Source: Methylobacterium hispanicum (lineage in GTDB: Bacteria; Pseudomonadota; Alphaproteobacteria; Rhizobiales; Beijerinckiaceae). From it: 64,000 nucleotides of DNA. Below are positions 7,268 to 16,353 of the stretch, piece by piece (position 1 is the first letter of the stretch; each line of letters starts with the position of its first letter). Under the pieces are notes generated by a model. It did not search any database, was not told where the DNA came from, and saw only the letters and a list, made by a program, of their open reading frames with translations. A program made the position numbers and the translations under genes. Where the stretch lies: NCBI RefSeq assembly GCF_022179285.1, contig NZ_BPQO01000011.1, positions 114,773 through 178,772 of the forward strand, in the 5' to 3' direction.

Positions 7268-10200
7268 ATGACCGACCGACCGTTCGTCCACCTCAACGTC
7301 CTCAGCGATTTCTCCTTCTCGCACGGCACGCGCGGCGTCAGCGGCGTGAAGGAACTGGTCGCCCGCGCCGCCGCGCTCGGCCAGCCCGCGCTGGCCCTGA
7401 CCGACGACATGAACATGTTCGGCGTCTACAAGTTCTCCTCGGCCGCGGCCGAGAAGGGGGTGCAGCCGATCGTCGGGACGAAGATCCGGGTTCGGGCGGG
7501 GGCGACGAACGTCTTCGGCACGATGCAGCTCCTCGCCCAGTCCGAGACCGGCTACGTCAATCTCTGCCGTCTCCTGAAGGTCGCGCTCTTTCCCGACGCC
7601 GAGGGTCGGATCTCCGCGCACAAGGACCGGTCCTACGTCCAGCTCGGCCATCTCCTCGACGCCGAGTACTCCCAGGACGTGATCTGCCTGTCGGGCGGCA
7701 AGGACGGCTTCATGTCCCGCATCTGGGACGCCGCCCGCCAGAACGCGCCGGGCGCGGCCGACTGGCTGTCCTGGGTCGAGGATCCGGGCGGTCTCGCGGC
7801 CATCTTCGGCGACCGCTTCTTCGTCGAGATCTGCCGAAACGGCGTGGAGACCGACGAGGATCTCGCCCGTGAGGCGTGGCTCATCGACACCGCCTACCGC
7901 CAGGGGCGCCCGGTCGTCGCCACCTCGCAGGTCCTCTACGCGGGCGAGGAGCGGCACGACGCCCTGGAGATCCTCTCCGCCGTCGCCCGCAAGGAGACGG
8001 GCTCCATCACGGTCGGCCCCGGCACCCTCCGGGCGCGGGTGGAGGCGCGCTACCACATGCGGAGCGACGCGGAGATGCGCGCGCTCTTCGCAGACCTGCC
8101 GACGGCCTGCGACAACGCGCTGGAGGTCGCGCGCTGCACCGCCTTCAAGGTCGCCAAGCGCAAGCCGCGCCTGCCGCGGTTCGACGCCGCCGGCCGCAGC
8201 GAGGAGGACGAACTCGTCCATCAAGCCCGAACGGGTCTGGAGGAACGCTTCGCCGAACTCGGCACCGGCGAGGAGGCGAGGCAGGAGTACCGCGACCGGC
8301 TCGAGTTCGAGCTCGACGTCATCGTCAAGATGAAGTTCCCGGGCTACTTCCTGATCGTCTCCGACTTCATCAAGTGGGCGCTCGCCCACGACGTGCCGGT
8401 GGGACCCGGCCGCGGCTCGGGCGCGGGCTCGCTCGTCGCCTACGCGCTGCGGATCACGAACCTCGATCCGCTCCGCTTCGGCCTCCTCTTCGAGCGCTTC
8501 CTCAACCCCGACCGCGTGTCGATGCCGGACTTCGACATCGACTTCTGCATCCAGGGCCGCGCCTCCGTCGTCCAGTACGTGCGAGAGCGCTACGGGAGCG
8601 ACCTCGTCAGCCAGATCGCCTCCTTCGGCGAGATCAAGTCCAAGACGGCGATCAAGGACGCCGGACGGGTGCTCACGCACGAGCGGGACGGCGGCTACGG
8701 TTTCAACGAGACCGACGGGATGACCAAGCTCGTCCCGATGGTCCAGGGCAACCCGTACCCGCTCAAGCGCGCCTACGACGAGATCCACGACCTGCGCCAG
8801 TTCGTCGACGCCTCGGAGAAGACCCGCGTGCTGTTCGACAACGCGCGCAAGATCGAGGGCCTGCTGCGCCAGCGCGGGGTCCATGCCGCCGGCATCCTGA
8901 TCGGCGACGTGCCCCTGGAGCAGCTGCTGCCGGTCACCTGGAACGCGACGGACGGCATGCCGCTCGCCCAGTTCGACCTCAAGGGCGCGGAGGACGTCGG
9001 GCTCGTGAAGTTCGACTTCCTGGGCCTCGAGACGCTCTCGATCCTGAAGCTCGCGCGGCAGTACGTGAAGGCCTCCCGGGGGGTCGAGCTCGACTTCGAC
9101 AAGATCCCGCTCGACGACGCGGGCGTCTACGAGATCTTCGCGCGCGGCATGACGAACGCGATCTTCCAGTTCGAGAGCGGCGGCATGAAGCGCGCGCTCC
9201 GGGAGATGAAGCCGACGCGCATCGAGGATCTGATCGCAGCCAACGCGCTCTACCGGCCGGGCCCGATGGAGATGATCCCGGTCTACAACGACTGCAAGAA
9301 CGGCCGCCAGGAGCCCGACTATCCCGAGCCGCGCGAGAAGACGAAGCCGATCCTGGAGGAGACCTTCGGGATCATGGTCTACCAGGAGCAGGTGATGGCC
9401 GTCGCCCGGGCCGTCGCGGGCCTGACGCTCGGCGAGGCCGATCTGCTGCGCCGCGCCATGGGCAAGAAGATCAAGGCGGAGATGGACGCTCAGAAGGCGG
9501 GCTTCGTGAAGGGCGCGCTGGCGAACGGAACGTCGGCGCGCACCGCGGAGGAGCTCTTCGACAAGATCGCGAAGTTCGCCGAGTACGGCTTCAACAAGAG
9601 CCACTCGGCGGCCTACGCGCTGATCGCCTACCACACGGGCTGGCTGAAGAAGCACTATCCGCACGAGTTCTACGCCGCGGCGCTCTCCTTCGGAGCGACC
9701 AAGACCGACGCCGCCGCCGAGATGTCCCTGGTCAAGGAGGATCTCGACGCCTTCGGGATCCCGCTGCTGCCCCCCGACGTGAACCGGTCGGTGGGGCGTT
9801 TCGCGCCGGAGCGCTCGGAGCAGGGCGCCGCCATCCGCTTCGGTCTCGTCGGCATCAAGGGCCTCTCGGGCGGCATCGACGCCATGGTGGCCGAGCGGGA
9901 GGCCAACGGCCCCTTCCGGACGGTCGCCGACTTCGGCCGCCGCACGGTGGGCCTGTTCAACCGCAGCCAGATCGAGAACCTCGCGGCCGTGGGCGCCTTC
10001 GCGGGCCTGCCGATCGTGGCCGGCGGGCCGCCGGAATCCAACCGCGCCAAGGCCGCGGCCGCCGCGCAGTTCTTCGCCAAGGGTGCGAAGCGCGAGGCGA
10101 AGTCGACCGACCAGTTCGGCCTGTTCGCGGCGGAGGAGACGGCCCGGGAGGAACTCCCGGCCGAGATGCACGCCACGGCCGAATGGCCCGACATCCCCGA

Positions 10201-11221
10201 CCGCGAGTACCGTGCCGTCGGGTTCTACTTCGATCAGCACCCGCTCAAGATGCTCCGGCCGCGGATGGCGAAGGCCGACATGGAGAGCCCCGACGTCCGG
10301 GTCGGCACCCGCGGCTCGATCTACGAGGTCATGACGGCGCGGCGCGAGAGCGAGACGCGCGCGGTGGTCGTCGCGATGATCGAGAACGTGCGCAAGACGA
10401 CGACGGAACGCGGGCCGCGCCTCGACGTCGAGGCCTCCGACACCGGGGGCAACTACCGCGTCTTCATCTACCCCAACCGGCGCGGCCAGACCCGGTCCCT
10501 GGACGAGATGCACGCGATCCTGGACGCGGCCCGGGGATCGCGCCAGCCCGCGGCGATCCTCGGGCGCATGGTCTGGCAGGCCGACGACCCGCGCCTCCAC
10601 GTGGACGACGTGCAGCCCGCCAAGGACTTCCTCGCCCCGTACGCCACCGACGTGCGCATCGATCTCGACCCGCGGCGCATCCGGCTCGGCATGGCCGAGA
10701 TGGGCGAGCTGCGGGCCCTGCAGCAGACCGCGTCCGAGGCCCGCGCCCGCCTCGAGCGGGCCGATGCCGGAAGCCAGGAAGCGCAGATCCGGGCCCGGGA
10801 CGTGGCGGACGCCGAGGCCGCCGTGGAGACGCGTCGGCGCTCGCTCCTGGACGTGGCCGAGAACGCCCGCTTCGACCAGATCCTCGGGCTCGTCGAGCAG
10901 ATGAAGCTGCCGCCCCATGCGCGGGAGGGCGTGCGCATCGACCTGTTCTGGATCCAGAACGGCCAGAAGCAGAAGCTCGCCCTCGACGGGCGCTTCGCGC
11001 TCACCACGGCCCGCAGGAAGGATCTCGAGGCCGTCGACATCGTCGAGCAGGTCCGGGAGTATCTGCGGGAGGACGTGAAGACCCAGGCGCCCGCCGGTGC
11101 CGCGACGCGGCGTCAAGCCGTGTCGCTCGCCCCCGCCGCCGTCCAGGCGGCCCGGCCCCGCGCGCGCACGCCGTCGGCTCCGCCGCCGCGGGTCGCCGTC
11201 TCCGCCCCCGTGATGCGATGA
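7268..11221 (+). CDS. dnaE: DNA polymerase III alpha subunit (DnaE), full length
   Basis: The 1317-residue product is a C-family replicative polymerase. An N-terminal PHP domain (about 1-270) is followed by the palm with the catalytic PDFDIDFC motif near residue 420 and its invariant aspartates. Fingers with the GFNKSHSAAYALIAYHTGWL region follow (about 776-795), then an OB-fold and a long C-terminal extension ending in a basic Pro/Ala tail. The first PHP motif reads FVHLNVLSDFS where metal-binding PHP domains have HLHVHSDYS, so two metal-ligand histidines are replaced and intrinsic proofreading is probably lost. That fits use of the separate DnaQ-like exonuclease. The ATG at 7268 is chosen because the conserved MTDRPFVHLN start begins there; longer in-frame versions add nothing conserved. 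It is longer than the about 1160 residues of E. coli DnaE. Confidence 0.93.
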   Translation: MTDRPFVHLNVLSDFSFSHGTRGVSGVKELVARAAALGQPALALTDDMNMFGVYKFSSAAAEKGVQPIVGTKIRVRAGATNVFGTMQLLAQSETGYVNLCRLLKVALFPDAEGRISAHKDRSYVQLGHLLDAEYSQDVICLSGGKDGFMSRIWDAARQNAPGAADWLSWVEDPGGLAAIFGDRFFVEICRNGVETDEDLAREAWLIDTAYRQGRPVVATSQVLYAGEERHDALEILSAVARKETGSITVGPGTLRARVEARYHMRSDAEMRALFADLPTACDNALEVARCTAFKVAKRKPRLPRFDAAGRSEEDELVHQARTGLEERFAELGTGEEARQEYRDRLEFELDVIVKMKFPGYFLIVSDFIKWALAHDVPVGPGRGSGAGSLVAYALRITNLDPLRFGLLFERFLNPDRVSMPDFDIDFCIQGRASVVQYVRERYGSDLVSQIASFGEIKSKTAIKDAGRVLTHERDGGYGFNETDGMTKLVPMVQGNPYPLKRAYDEIHDLRQFVDASEKTRVLFDNARKIEGLLRQRGVHAAGILIGDVPLEQLLPVTWNATDGMPLAQFDLKGAEDVGLVKFDFLGLETLSILKLARQYVKASRGVELDFDKIPLDDAGVYEIFARGMTNAIFQFESGGMKRALREMKPTRIEDLIAANALYRPGPMEMIPVYNDCKNGRQEPDYPEPREKTKPILEETFGIMVYQEQVMAVARAVAGLTLGEADLLRRAMGKKIKAEMDAQKAGFVKGALANGTSARTAEELFDKIAKFAEYGFNKSHSAAYALIAYHTGWLKKHYPHEFYAAALSFGATKTDAAAEMSLVKEDLDAFGIPLLPPDVNRSVGRFAPERSEQGAAIRFGLVGIKGLSGGIDAMVAEREANGPFRTVADFGRRTVGLFNRSQIENLAAVGAFAGLPIVAGGPPESNRAKAAAAAQFFAKGAKREAKSTDQFGLFAAEETAREELPAEMHATAEWPDIPDREYRAVGFYFDQHPLKMLRPRMAKADMESPDVRVGTRGSIYEVMTARRESETRAVVVAMIENVRKTTTERGPRLDVEASDTGGNYRVFIYPNRRGQTRSLDEMHAILDAARGSRQPAAILGRMVWQADDPRLHVDDVQPAKDFLAPYATDVRIDLDPRRIRLGMAEMGELRALQQTASEARARLERADAGSQEAQIRARDVADAEAAVETRRRSLLDVAENARFDQILGLVEQMKLPPHAREGVRIDLFWIQNGQKQKLALDGRFALTTARRKDLEAVDIVEQVREYLREDVKTQAPAGAATRRQAVSLAPAAVQAARPRARTPSAPPPRVAVSAPVMR

Positions 11222-11224
11222 CGC

Positions 11225-12667
11225 TCAGACGGGCGCGAAGCGCTCGCGGTAGCGCATCAGGATCGCGGTCCGGTCCGTCCTGTCCATGGTGATCAGGCGG
11301 TCCATGTCCCAGAGGAAGTTGATGTCGCGGCGCAGGAGGCCGGCGACGTAGAGCGCCATCTTCTTGTCGCCGCCCCAGGCCTGGGCGATCTCGGCCTCGC
11401 CGACGTTGAAGCTCTCGGGCACGTCGGCGATCTGAGGCACCAGTCCCAGGGTGACGGCGTCGCGGATGAACGCGTCCTTCTGCTCGTCGAACACGGCGCA
11501 GCGGACCCAGCCGATGCCGTAGGAGACCGGCGGGTAGCCGAGCTCCATCAACCGCGTCGCGTGGACGAACATCGTCCCCTTGTCGAAGCCGCGCACCCAG
11601 ACGCCCTGCCACGAGGTGTGCGGGCGTTCCTCGCCCGCGCGTCCCTGGCTGCTCCGGCCCTTCTCCTCCGGCAGCGCGGCGGCGCGCCACAAGGCCTCCG
11701 CGACGATGCCGGCCGACCACGAGAAGTCCGAGAACCGGCCGCTCATGAAGTCGATGACGCCGTCCGAGCAACGGTCGACGATGGAGTCGCCGTAGGTCTC
11801 GCCGACGTAGGCGCCGCGCACGACGAGATCGGCGAACTTCGAGAGCTGCGTGAATTCGTTCTGCGGGATCCAGTTCCTGCTGCGGCGCTCGCTCTGGTTG
11901 GTCGCGTTGCCGAAGCCGAAGATCGGCGCGTGCCGGTCGTCCATCTTCTTCACGGCGATGTCGGAGAAGACCGGCTTCTCGCTGTCGACCACCCACTCCG
12001 ACGGGGAGGCGAGCCGGCGCAGGCGGGACTTGTCGACGAACTCGAAGGGGCCCTGCGGCGCGGGCTGCTCGAGGATGCGCCACGCGTGCGTCAGGCGGGG
12101 GATGCGCAGGGTGATGCGCTTGGTGTCGCGGGGCGCGCGCACCATCGTGTTCGTGAATTCCTCGTAGGCCACGCCCCGCTTCAGCGCCTGCGCCGCCTCC
12201 TGGCGCGGATACTCGAATTCCGGGAGCAGGCCGCGCAGGTCGTCGCGCAGGGTCTTGCCCTTGAACGCCTCGTCGACGGACAGCCGCGGCCTGTTCTCGC
12301 GCAGGAGCCCGAAGGCGATGTTCATCACCCGGTAGAACAGCATGGTGAGGATCGCGCCGGCACGCTCCGGCGGCTCGTACTTCAGGTCGCAGTTCCACTC
12401 GCGGAGGGCCTCGCCGGGCCCGACCGGAAGGTACTTGTCGTGGCGGAGATGGGAGGCCTTCCACATCTCGGTCTTCCGGAAGAGCACCTCGTAGGGAAGG
12501 TTCGACCACCAGAGAACGTCCGTGGCGAGCTCGTGCGGCCCCGAGATGCGGTCGTAGGTCGTGCGGACCCCGTCCTCGGTCACCGTCGCGATCGCGTTTC
12601 CGGGGTCGTCCTGGGTGTCGTCGAAGATGACGACGCCGAACCGCCGGTCTGTCCCTTCCAAGGCCAC
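11225..12667 (-). CDS. Hypothetical 480-aa protein linked to the T4BSS operon
   Basis: This protein is the last gene of the minus-strand dot-like operon. The GTG start at 12667 is chosen because it lies just 3' of the dotN stop with TAGGAGCG as ribosome binding site and gives the first conserved-looking residues (ALEGTDRRFGVVIF). It has no signal peptide and no strong membrane segment. It is aromatic-rich and well mixed in composition, unlike the low-complexity secretion proteins nearby. I see no Walker, relaxase or nuclease motif. Its position suggests a cytoplasmic partner of the secretion apparatus, perhaps linked with DotN or the coupling complex; this is inference only. It ends 4 bases from the convergent dnaE stop. 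Confidence 0.65.
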   Translation of the reverse strand: MALEGTDRRFGVVIFDDTQDDPGNAIATVTEDGVRTTYDRISGPHELATDVLWWSNLPYEVLFRKTEMWKASHLRHDKYLPVGPGEALREWNCDLKYEPPERAGAILTMLFYRVMNIAFGLLRENRPRLSVDEAFKGKTLRDDLRGLLPEFEYPRQEAAQALKRGVAYEEFTNTMVRAPRDTKRITLRIPRLTHAWRILEQPAPQGPFEFVDKSRLRRLASPSEWVVDSEKPVFSDIAVKKMDDRHAPIFGFGNATNQSERRSRNWIPQNEFTQLSKFADLVVRGAYVGETYGDSIVDRCSDGVIDFMSGRFSDFSWSAGIVAEALWRAAALPEEKGRSSQGRAGEERPHTSWQGVWVRGFDKGTMFVHATRLMELGYPPVSYGIGWVRCAVFDEQKDAFIRDAVTLGLVPQIADVPESFNVGEAEIAQAWGGDKKMALYVAGLLRRDINFLWDMDRLITMDRTDRTAILMRYRERFAPV

Positions 12668-12678
12668 GTGTCGCGCTC

Positions 12679-13440
12679 CTAGGCCTGGGGCAGGAAGGGC
12701 AGGGCGCCGAGGTAGAGCTTGAGGGTGGTCATCCAGGTTCGCGGCTGACGCGCCCCGAAGGGGCCGCCGGTGGAAAGCCAGAAGTCCACGATCTCGTTCA
12801 TCCGGTCCTCGCCCGAGCCGCCCCTGCGGACGCCGGTCGGGAGGAGCCGGATGCCGTGGAGCCTCTCGTGGCGCTCCGCGTAGAGGTCGTCGGGCATCAG
12901 CATCATGATGTTGGCGAGGTCGGAGGGATTGCGGACGCCGCCCAGGAGCTCCTCGGCCTTGGCCCGCCGGTCGTCCAGACGCTTGAGGATCGCCGTGGCC
13001 ACGTCCCTGTACTCCCGCAACACATCCTGGTCGGCGCGCGGACGCGCCGCGTCCGCCCCCGAGAGATCCGCCGCGCGTCGCGCGATCTGGCAGGCCCGCA
13101 CGAGGCAGTTGAGGTCCGCCTGCTCCATCTCGGGGAGGAAGATCAGGACCCCTTCGCCCTTGTGCCCCGCGAGGCCGATGTGGAAGCAGGCGTGGCAGTA
13201 CATGCAGGCGACCGCGAGGTTCTCGGGCCTGTTGTCGTGATGGTCGTCGTTGCGGTGATGGATCTCCTGCCATTTCTGCGATTGGAAGCCGCAGTACTGG
13301 CAGGTGTACTTCTGCGTATCGAGGACGCGCTGCCGACCCGTCTGGAAGACGTGGTCGGCTTCATGGGCGTCCGGGTCGTGCATGCGCCAACCCTGCGTCT
13401 TGCAGGACAGGACGATCGGCAGAAGCTTCTTCTGGGACAT
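12679..13440 (-). CDS. dotN: DotN/IcmJ-like HNH-fold zinc protein of the T4BSS
   Basis: The 253-residue protein has an HNH-like zinc core in its N-terminal third: YTCQYCGF (about 45-52), EIHHRNDDHHDN (about 59-70), and CMYCHACF (about 79-86). DotN/IcmJ of Legionella and the matching IncI protein have this HNH-type zinc fold and act in the type IV coupling complex with DotL and DotM rather than as established nucleases. The C-terminal region is helical and carries no known motif. The gene sits directly behind dotI-H-G-F homologues on the same strand, which supports the DotN reading over a stray HNH endonuclease. The alternative, a homing-type HNH nuclease, is less likely given the operon. Confidence 0.75.
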   Translation of the reverse strand: MSQKKLLPIVLSCKTQGWRMHDPDAHEADHVFQTGRQRVLDTQKYTCQYCGFQSQKWQEIHHRNDDHHDNRPENLAVACMYCHACFHIGLAGHKGEGVLIFLPEMEQADLNCLVRACQIARRAADLSGADAARPRADQDVLREYRDVATAILKRLDDRRAKAEELLGGVRNPSDLANIMMLMPDDLYAERHERLHGIRLLPTGVRRGGSGEDRMNEIVDFWLSTGGPFGARQPRTWMTTLKLYLGALPFLPQA

Positions 13441-13456
13441 CGCGCGTCCGGACTCC

Positions 13457-15157
13457 TCACTGCTGGACGATCACGCCCTTGCCGACGACGACGACCCAGT
13501 CCGAACCGTAGCGGCGGATGGCCTTGACCTCGCCGACGCCCGGAATGATCTGGCCGACGCCCACCTCGACGACGCCGCCCCGGCCCTCGACGGAAGCGAC
13601 GCCGCGGCTCACGCCCTTGAGCGAGAAGCCCTGCACGACCTTCGGCTTCGGCGGAGGCGTGCCGTCGTCGGCCGAGGCCTCCCGGTAGACCGCGCGGGAC
13701 TCGCCCCGCCGGTCGGGGCGGCCCTGACGCTCGGTCGACGCCTCGCGCTGCACGCGCTCGGCGCGGCGGGGGTTCGTCTCGTCCCTGTCCGGCAGCGACG
13801 CCTGCGGACGCCGCGTCTCGCCGATGCGGCGCTCCAGGTCGCCCATCCGGTTGCGGAGATCGTCCCGCTCCGATTGCGCGGAGCGGGCGGCCTCGTCCTG
13901 TCGGCCGCGGAGCGCCGCGAGATCCGAGGCGATCGCGGCGAGCTTCGACTCGATGTCCGTCGACGGCACCGTGCGCCCGTTCAGTCCGCCGCCGAACGAG
14001 GGAGCGGACGCGGCGGCGGTGCGGGACGGCTCCGGCGGCGCGAATCCGGTGGCCGCCGGCTGCAACGCCGCGACCAGCTGCGGGGCCTGCGCCTGCGGGA
14101 GCTGGGCGGCCGGGAACGGCTGGGGCTGGATCTGGGCGGCGGGGAGCTGGGCCGCAGACGCCTGCGGCAGCGCGGAGCTCTGCGGCAGGCCCACCGGCCG
14201 GGGCTGCATGGGAAGCTCCGGCACGGAGACCGGCTGCTGTCCCGGAAGCGCGGGCAGGGCGGCGGCCGCCCCCGGAAGCGCCGGCCGCTGCTGCGCCTGC
14301 GCGGAGGGCGGAAAGGGGGGAAGCCCGGCGACCGGCTGCTTCGGCACAATCGGCGCGGCCGCCTGGATCGGCGCGACGTCGCCCGACGACAGCATGGGCG
14401 ACAGGAGAGTCCAGCCGACGTAGCCGCCGCCGCCGATGGCCGCCGCCGCGGCGGCCGGGAGGGCGAAGCGCTTCAGACGATCGACCAGCGACGGCTTGGC
14501 CTCATCCTGCTCGTCCGCATTCTCCTCCTCCGGACCGGGCTCGTCGTCCAAAGTCAGCGCCGGATCGTCCTCCTGGCCATCGCCCTCCTCGTACGTCTCG
14601 TCCTCGCGGTAGAGGGAGCCCTTGGGGATCTCGCCCTGGCCCTCGTCGTCGCCGAACGGCATCACGACGTCGTCGTGACCGGCCGCCTCGGCGCGGTAGC
14701 TTCCCTTGGGCTCCGGCTCCTCGGCGCGCCGCCCGAGCGACGCGACGCTCCGGGCGCCGCCGAAGTTCGCGAACTCCTCGGCCGGATCGCCATCGGGTTC
14801 GCCGCCGCCGAAGCCGGCGCCCCGCGGGGTCGAGCCGCCGATCTCCTGCATGGACGCCCAGTCGCCCGGATCGGGCCGGTGGCCCTGAGCAGGCGGAGCG
14901 GATCGGACGGGCGCCTCGAAGGGAGGCGGCCCGCCGAAGGGGTCCCCTTCGAACTCGGGAAGATCGTCCGGTTCCGGCATCGCCTCCGGCCGCGGGCGCG
15001 CCGGAGCGGCCGAACGGACGGGAGCTGCCTGCCGCGAAGGCCCGGTCCCGAAGGCGTCGGCCGGATCGGGAGCTTCGTCCGCATCGAGGCCGAGGTCGAA
15101 GCCGGCGACGTCCATATCCTCGGGATCGCGGGCGGAGGCCCTTCTGTCCTTGGTCAT
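13457..15157 (-). CDS. dotF: DotF/IcmG (TraP)-like inner-membrane T4BSS protein
   Basis: The 566-residue protein has an acidic, disordered N-terminus (about 1-225), one membrane segment (about residues 228-250, FALPAAAAAAIGGGGYVGW) and a Gln/Pro/Ala-rich periplasmic stretch. A short heptad-like region (about 400-430) follows, then a compact C-terminal domain (about 500-566) with KVVQGFSLKGVSRGVASVEG and a valine-rich end. That layout, one N-terminal transmembrane helix, coiled region and a C-terminal beta domain, fits DotF/IcmG and IncI TraP. It lies 16 bases downstream of the dotG homologue, as in IncI plasmids (traM-N-O-P order). The low-complexity composition makes direct family assignment uncertain. 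The ATG follows GGAGACCCCGCA. Confidence 0.6.
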   Translation of the reverse strand: MTKDRRASARDPEDMDVAGFDLGLDADEAPDPADAFGTGPSRQAAPVRSAAPARPRPEAMPEPDDLPEFEGDPFGGPPPFEAPVRSAPPAQGHRPDPGDWASMQEIGGSTPRGAGFGGGEPDGDPAEEFANFGGARSVASLGRRAEEPEPKGSYRAEAAGHDDVVMPFGDDEGQGEIPKGSLYREDETYEEGDGQEDDPALTLDDEPGPEEENADEQDEAKPSLVDRLKRFALPAAAAAAIGGGGYVGWTLLSPMLSSGDVAPIQAAAPIVPKQPVAGLPPFPPSAQAQQRPALPGAAAALPALPGQQPVSVPELPMQPRPVGLPQSSALPQASAAQLPAAQIQPQPFPAAQLPQAQAPQLVAALQPAATGFAPPEPSRTAAASAPSFGGGLNGRTVPSTDIESKLAAIASDLAALRGRQDEAARSAQSERDDLRNRMGDLERRIGETRRPQASLPDRDETNPRRAERVQREASTERQGRPDRRGESRAVYREASADDGTPPPKPKVVQGFSLKGVSRGVASVEGRGGVVEVGVGQIIPGVGEVKAIRRYGSDWVVVVGKGVIVQQ

Positions 15158-15173
15158 TGCGGGGTCTCCGAGA

Positions 15174-16349
15174 TCACAGGAAGAGGATGCCGACCGGCGT
15201 GCCGGCGCGGACCTTCACGGTCGTCGGGCGGGTGCCGAACACGGAGTTGAGCGTCGATCCGACCTGACCTGCGGCGGCGCCGCCCGCGACGAACAGCTGC
15301 TGCTTGGTGTTCAGCCTGGGCGTGGTGAAGGTCGAGCCGAACACGTCGCGGGTGTAGGTCGTGCCGCTCTGGGCCACGGCCTGTCCGAAGCCCTGCAGGA
15401 AGGCGGCGCTGAAGCCGAAGGCAACCTTCTCGAACAGGCGCCGGTCGACGTCCGTGGCCATCGCGGTGCCGAGCTTCTCGGTGTCCACGGCCACCGCCTT
15501 GAGCTGGACCACCCTGGCGGGCTTCCGGTTCTGGCGGTCCTCCGGGACCGTCATCCGATCGAACTCGAGGACCAGGGCCTCCTGCGCGACCCGGAAGGTG
15601 CCGATCAGACGCGAGCCGGCCAGCGGCCCCTGCAGGACCTGCACGAGAACGGGGCCGGGGGCGTCGGAGTTCGCCTCGCCGATCGTCTCGGCGTAGAGGA
15701 TCGTCCCCGGCAGCGGCAGGGACGGGTCGAGCCCCGGGGGACCGGACGCGCCGGCGATCGTCTGCAGCTGCCGATCGCGCTCGCTCTCGGCCGCGACCTC
15801 CTTGTGGTCGTGGAAGTACGTGACCGACGCCGTTCCCGGCTTGTCCTCCGCGATGGCGCGCATCTGCTGGGCCATCAGCTCGACGAGCGGATTGCGCTCC
15901 GGTCCCGCCGACTGGATCGGGGCCCGGACCGGGTTGGTGTTGATCACCGGCGGGCGCGACACCAGCAGCGGGTCGACGGCCGGCGCCGGCTCGGAAGGCG
16001 CCGGAACCGCCAGCTGGACGGGCACGATCATCGGACCGTTGCCGTTCGGCACGGCGACGAGCGTCGGTTGGGTGCTCCCGCCGTCCCGCTCGGCCGCCTC
16101 CAGCCGCTGGCGATCGGCCGCGCGCAGGTTCTCCGCATATTGCGAGGAGACCTGGCTGCCGCCCTGGATCGTCTGGGTCGTCGGCGGGATCGCGATCTGG
16201 GACGAGGCCGGCTGCTCGCCGCCGCCGCCGAACATCACGATGCCGACGGCGCCGGCCATGACGACGCCTGAGAACACGAGGAACCTCCGACCGCCCTTGT
16301 TGCGGAAGACGCCGCTCTTCAGATTCGAAACGAAACCGCCCTCGGCCAT
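15174..16349 (-). CDS. dotG: DotG/IcmE (TraO, VirB10-like) T4BSS core protein
   Basis: The 391-residue protein is the VirB10-type channel component that spans the envelope. A short cytoplasmic start leads to one membrane helix (about 22-41, FLVFSGVVMAGAVGIVMFGG), then a proline-rich linker. The C-terminal VirB10/TrbI-like domain follows from about residue 190 (PGTILYAETIGEANSDAPGP, then GSRLIGTFRVAQEALVLEFD). It ends with VRAGTPVGILFL, a typical VirB10-family terminus. Legionella DotG is longer because of its pentapeptide-like repeats, which are absent here, as in plasmid TraO proteins. The ATG is preceded by CGAGGTGATGCG. Four bases separate it from the dotH stop, so it is clearly in the same transcription unit. 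Confidence 0.85.
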   Translation of the reverse strand: MAEGGFVSNLKSGVFRNKGGRRFLVFSGVVMAGAVGIVMFGGGGEQPASSQIAIPPTTQTIQGGSQVSSQYAENLRAADRQRLEAAERDGGSTQPTLVAVPNGNGPMIVPVQLAVPAPSEPAPAVDPLLVSRPPVINTNPVRAPIQSAGPERNPLVELMAQQMRAIAEDKPGTASVTYFHDHKEVAAESERDRQLQTIAGASGPPGLDPSLPLPGTILYAETIGEANSDAPGPVLVQVLQGPLAGSRLIGTFRVAQEALVLEFDRMTVPEDRQNRKPARVVQLKAVAVDTEKLGTAMATDVDRRLFEKVAFGFSAAFLQGFGQAVAQSGTTYTRDVFGSTFTTPRLNTKQQLFVAGGAAAGQVGSTLNSVFGTRPTTVKVRAGTPVGILFL

Positions 16350-16353
16350 CGCA

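Noticed and set aside
7154..11116. 1320-codon reading antisense to dnaE
   Set aside because: It is the usual mirror of a high-GC gene; the amino acid pattern is of Val/Leu/Asp/Glu repeats and the plus strand encodes a full set of polymerase motifs.
13304..15250. 648-codon plus-strand reading opposite the dotF-like gene
   Set aside because: Repetitive Arg/Gly/Leu composition without motifs; the minus strand has an operon with ribosome sites and ordered genes.
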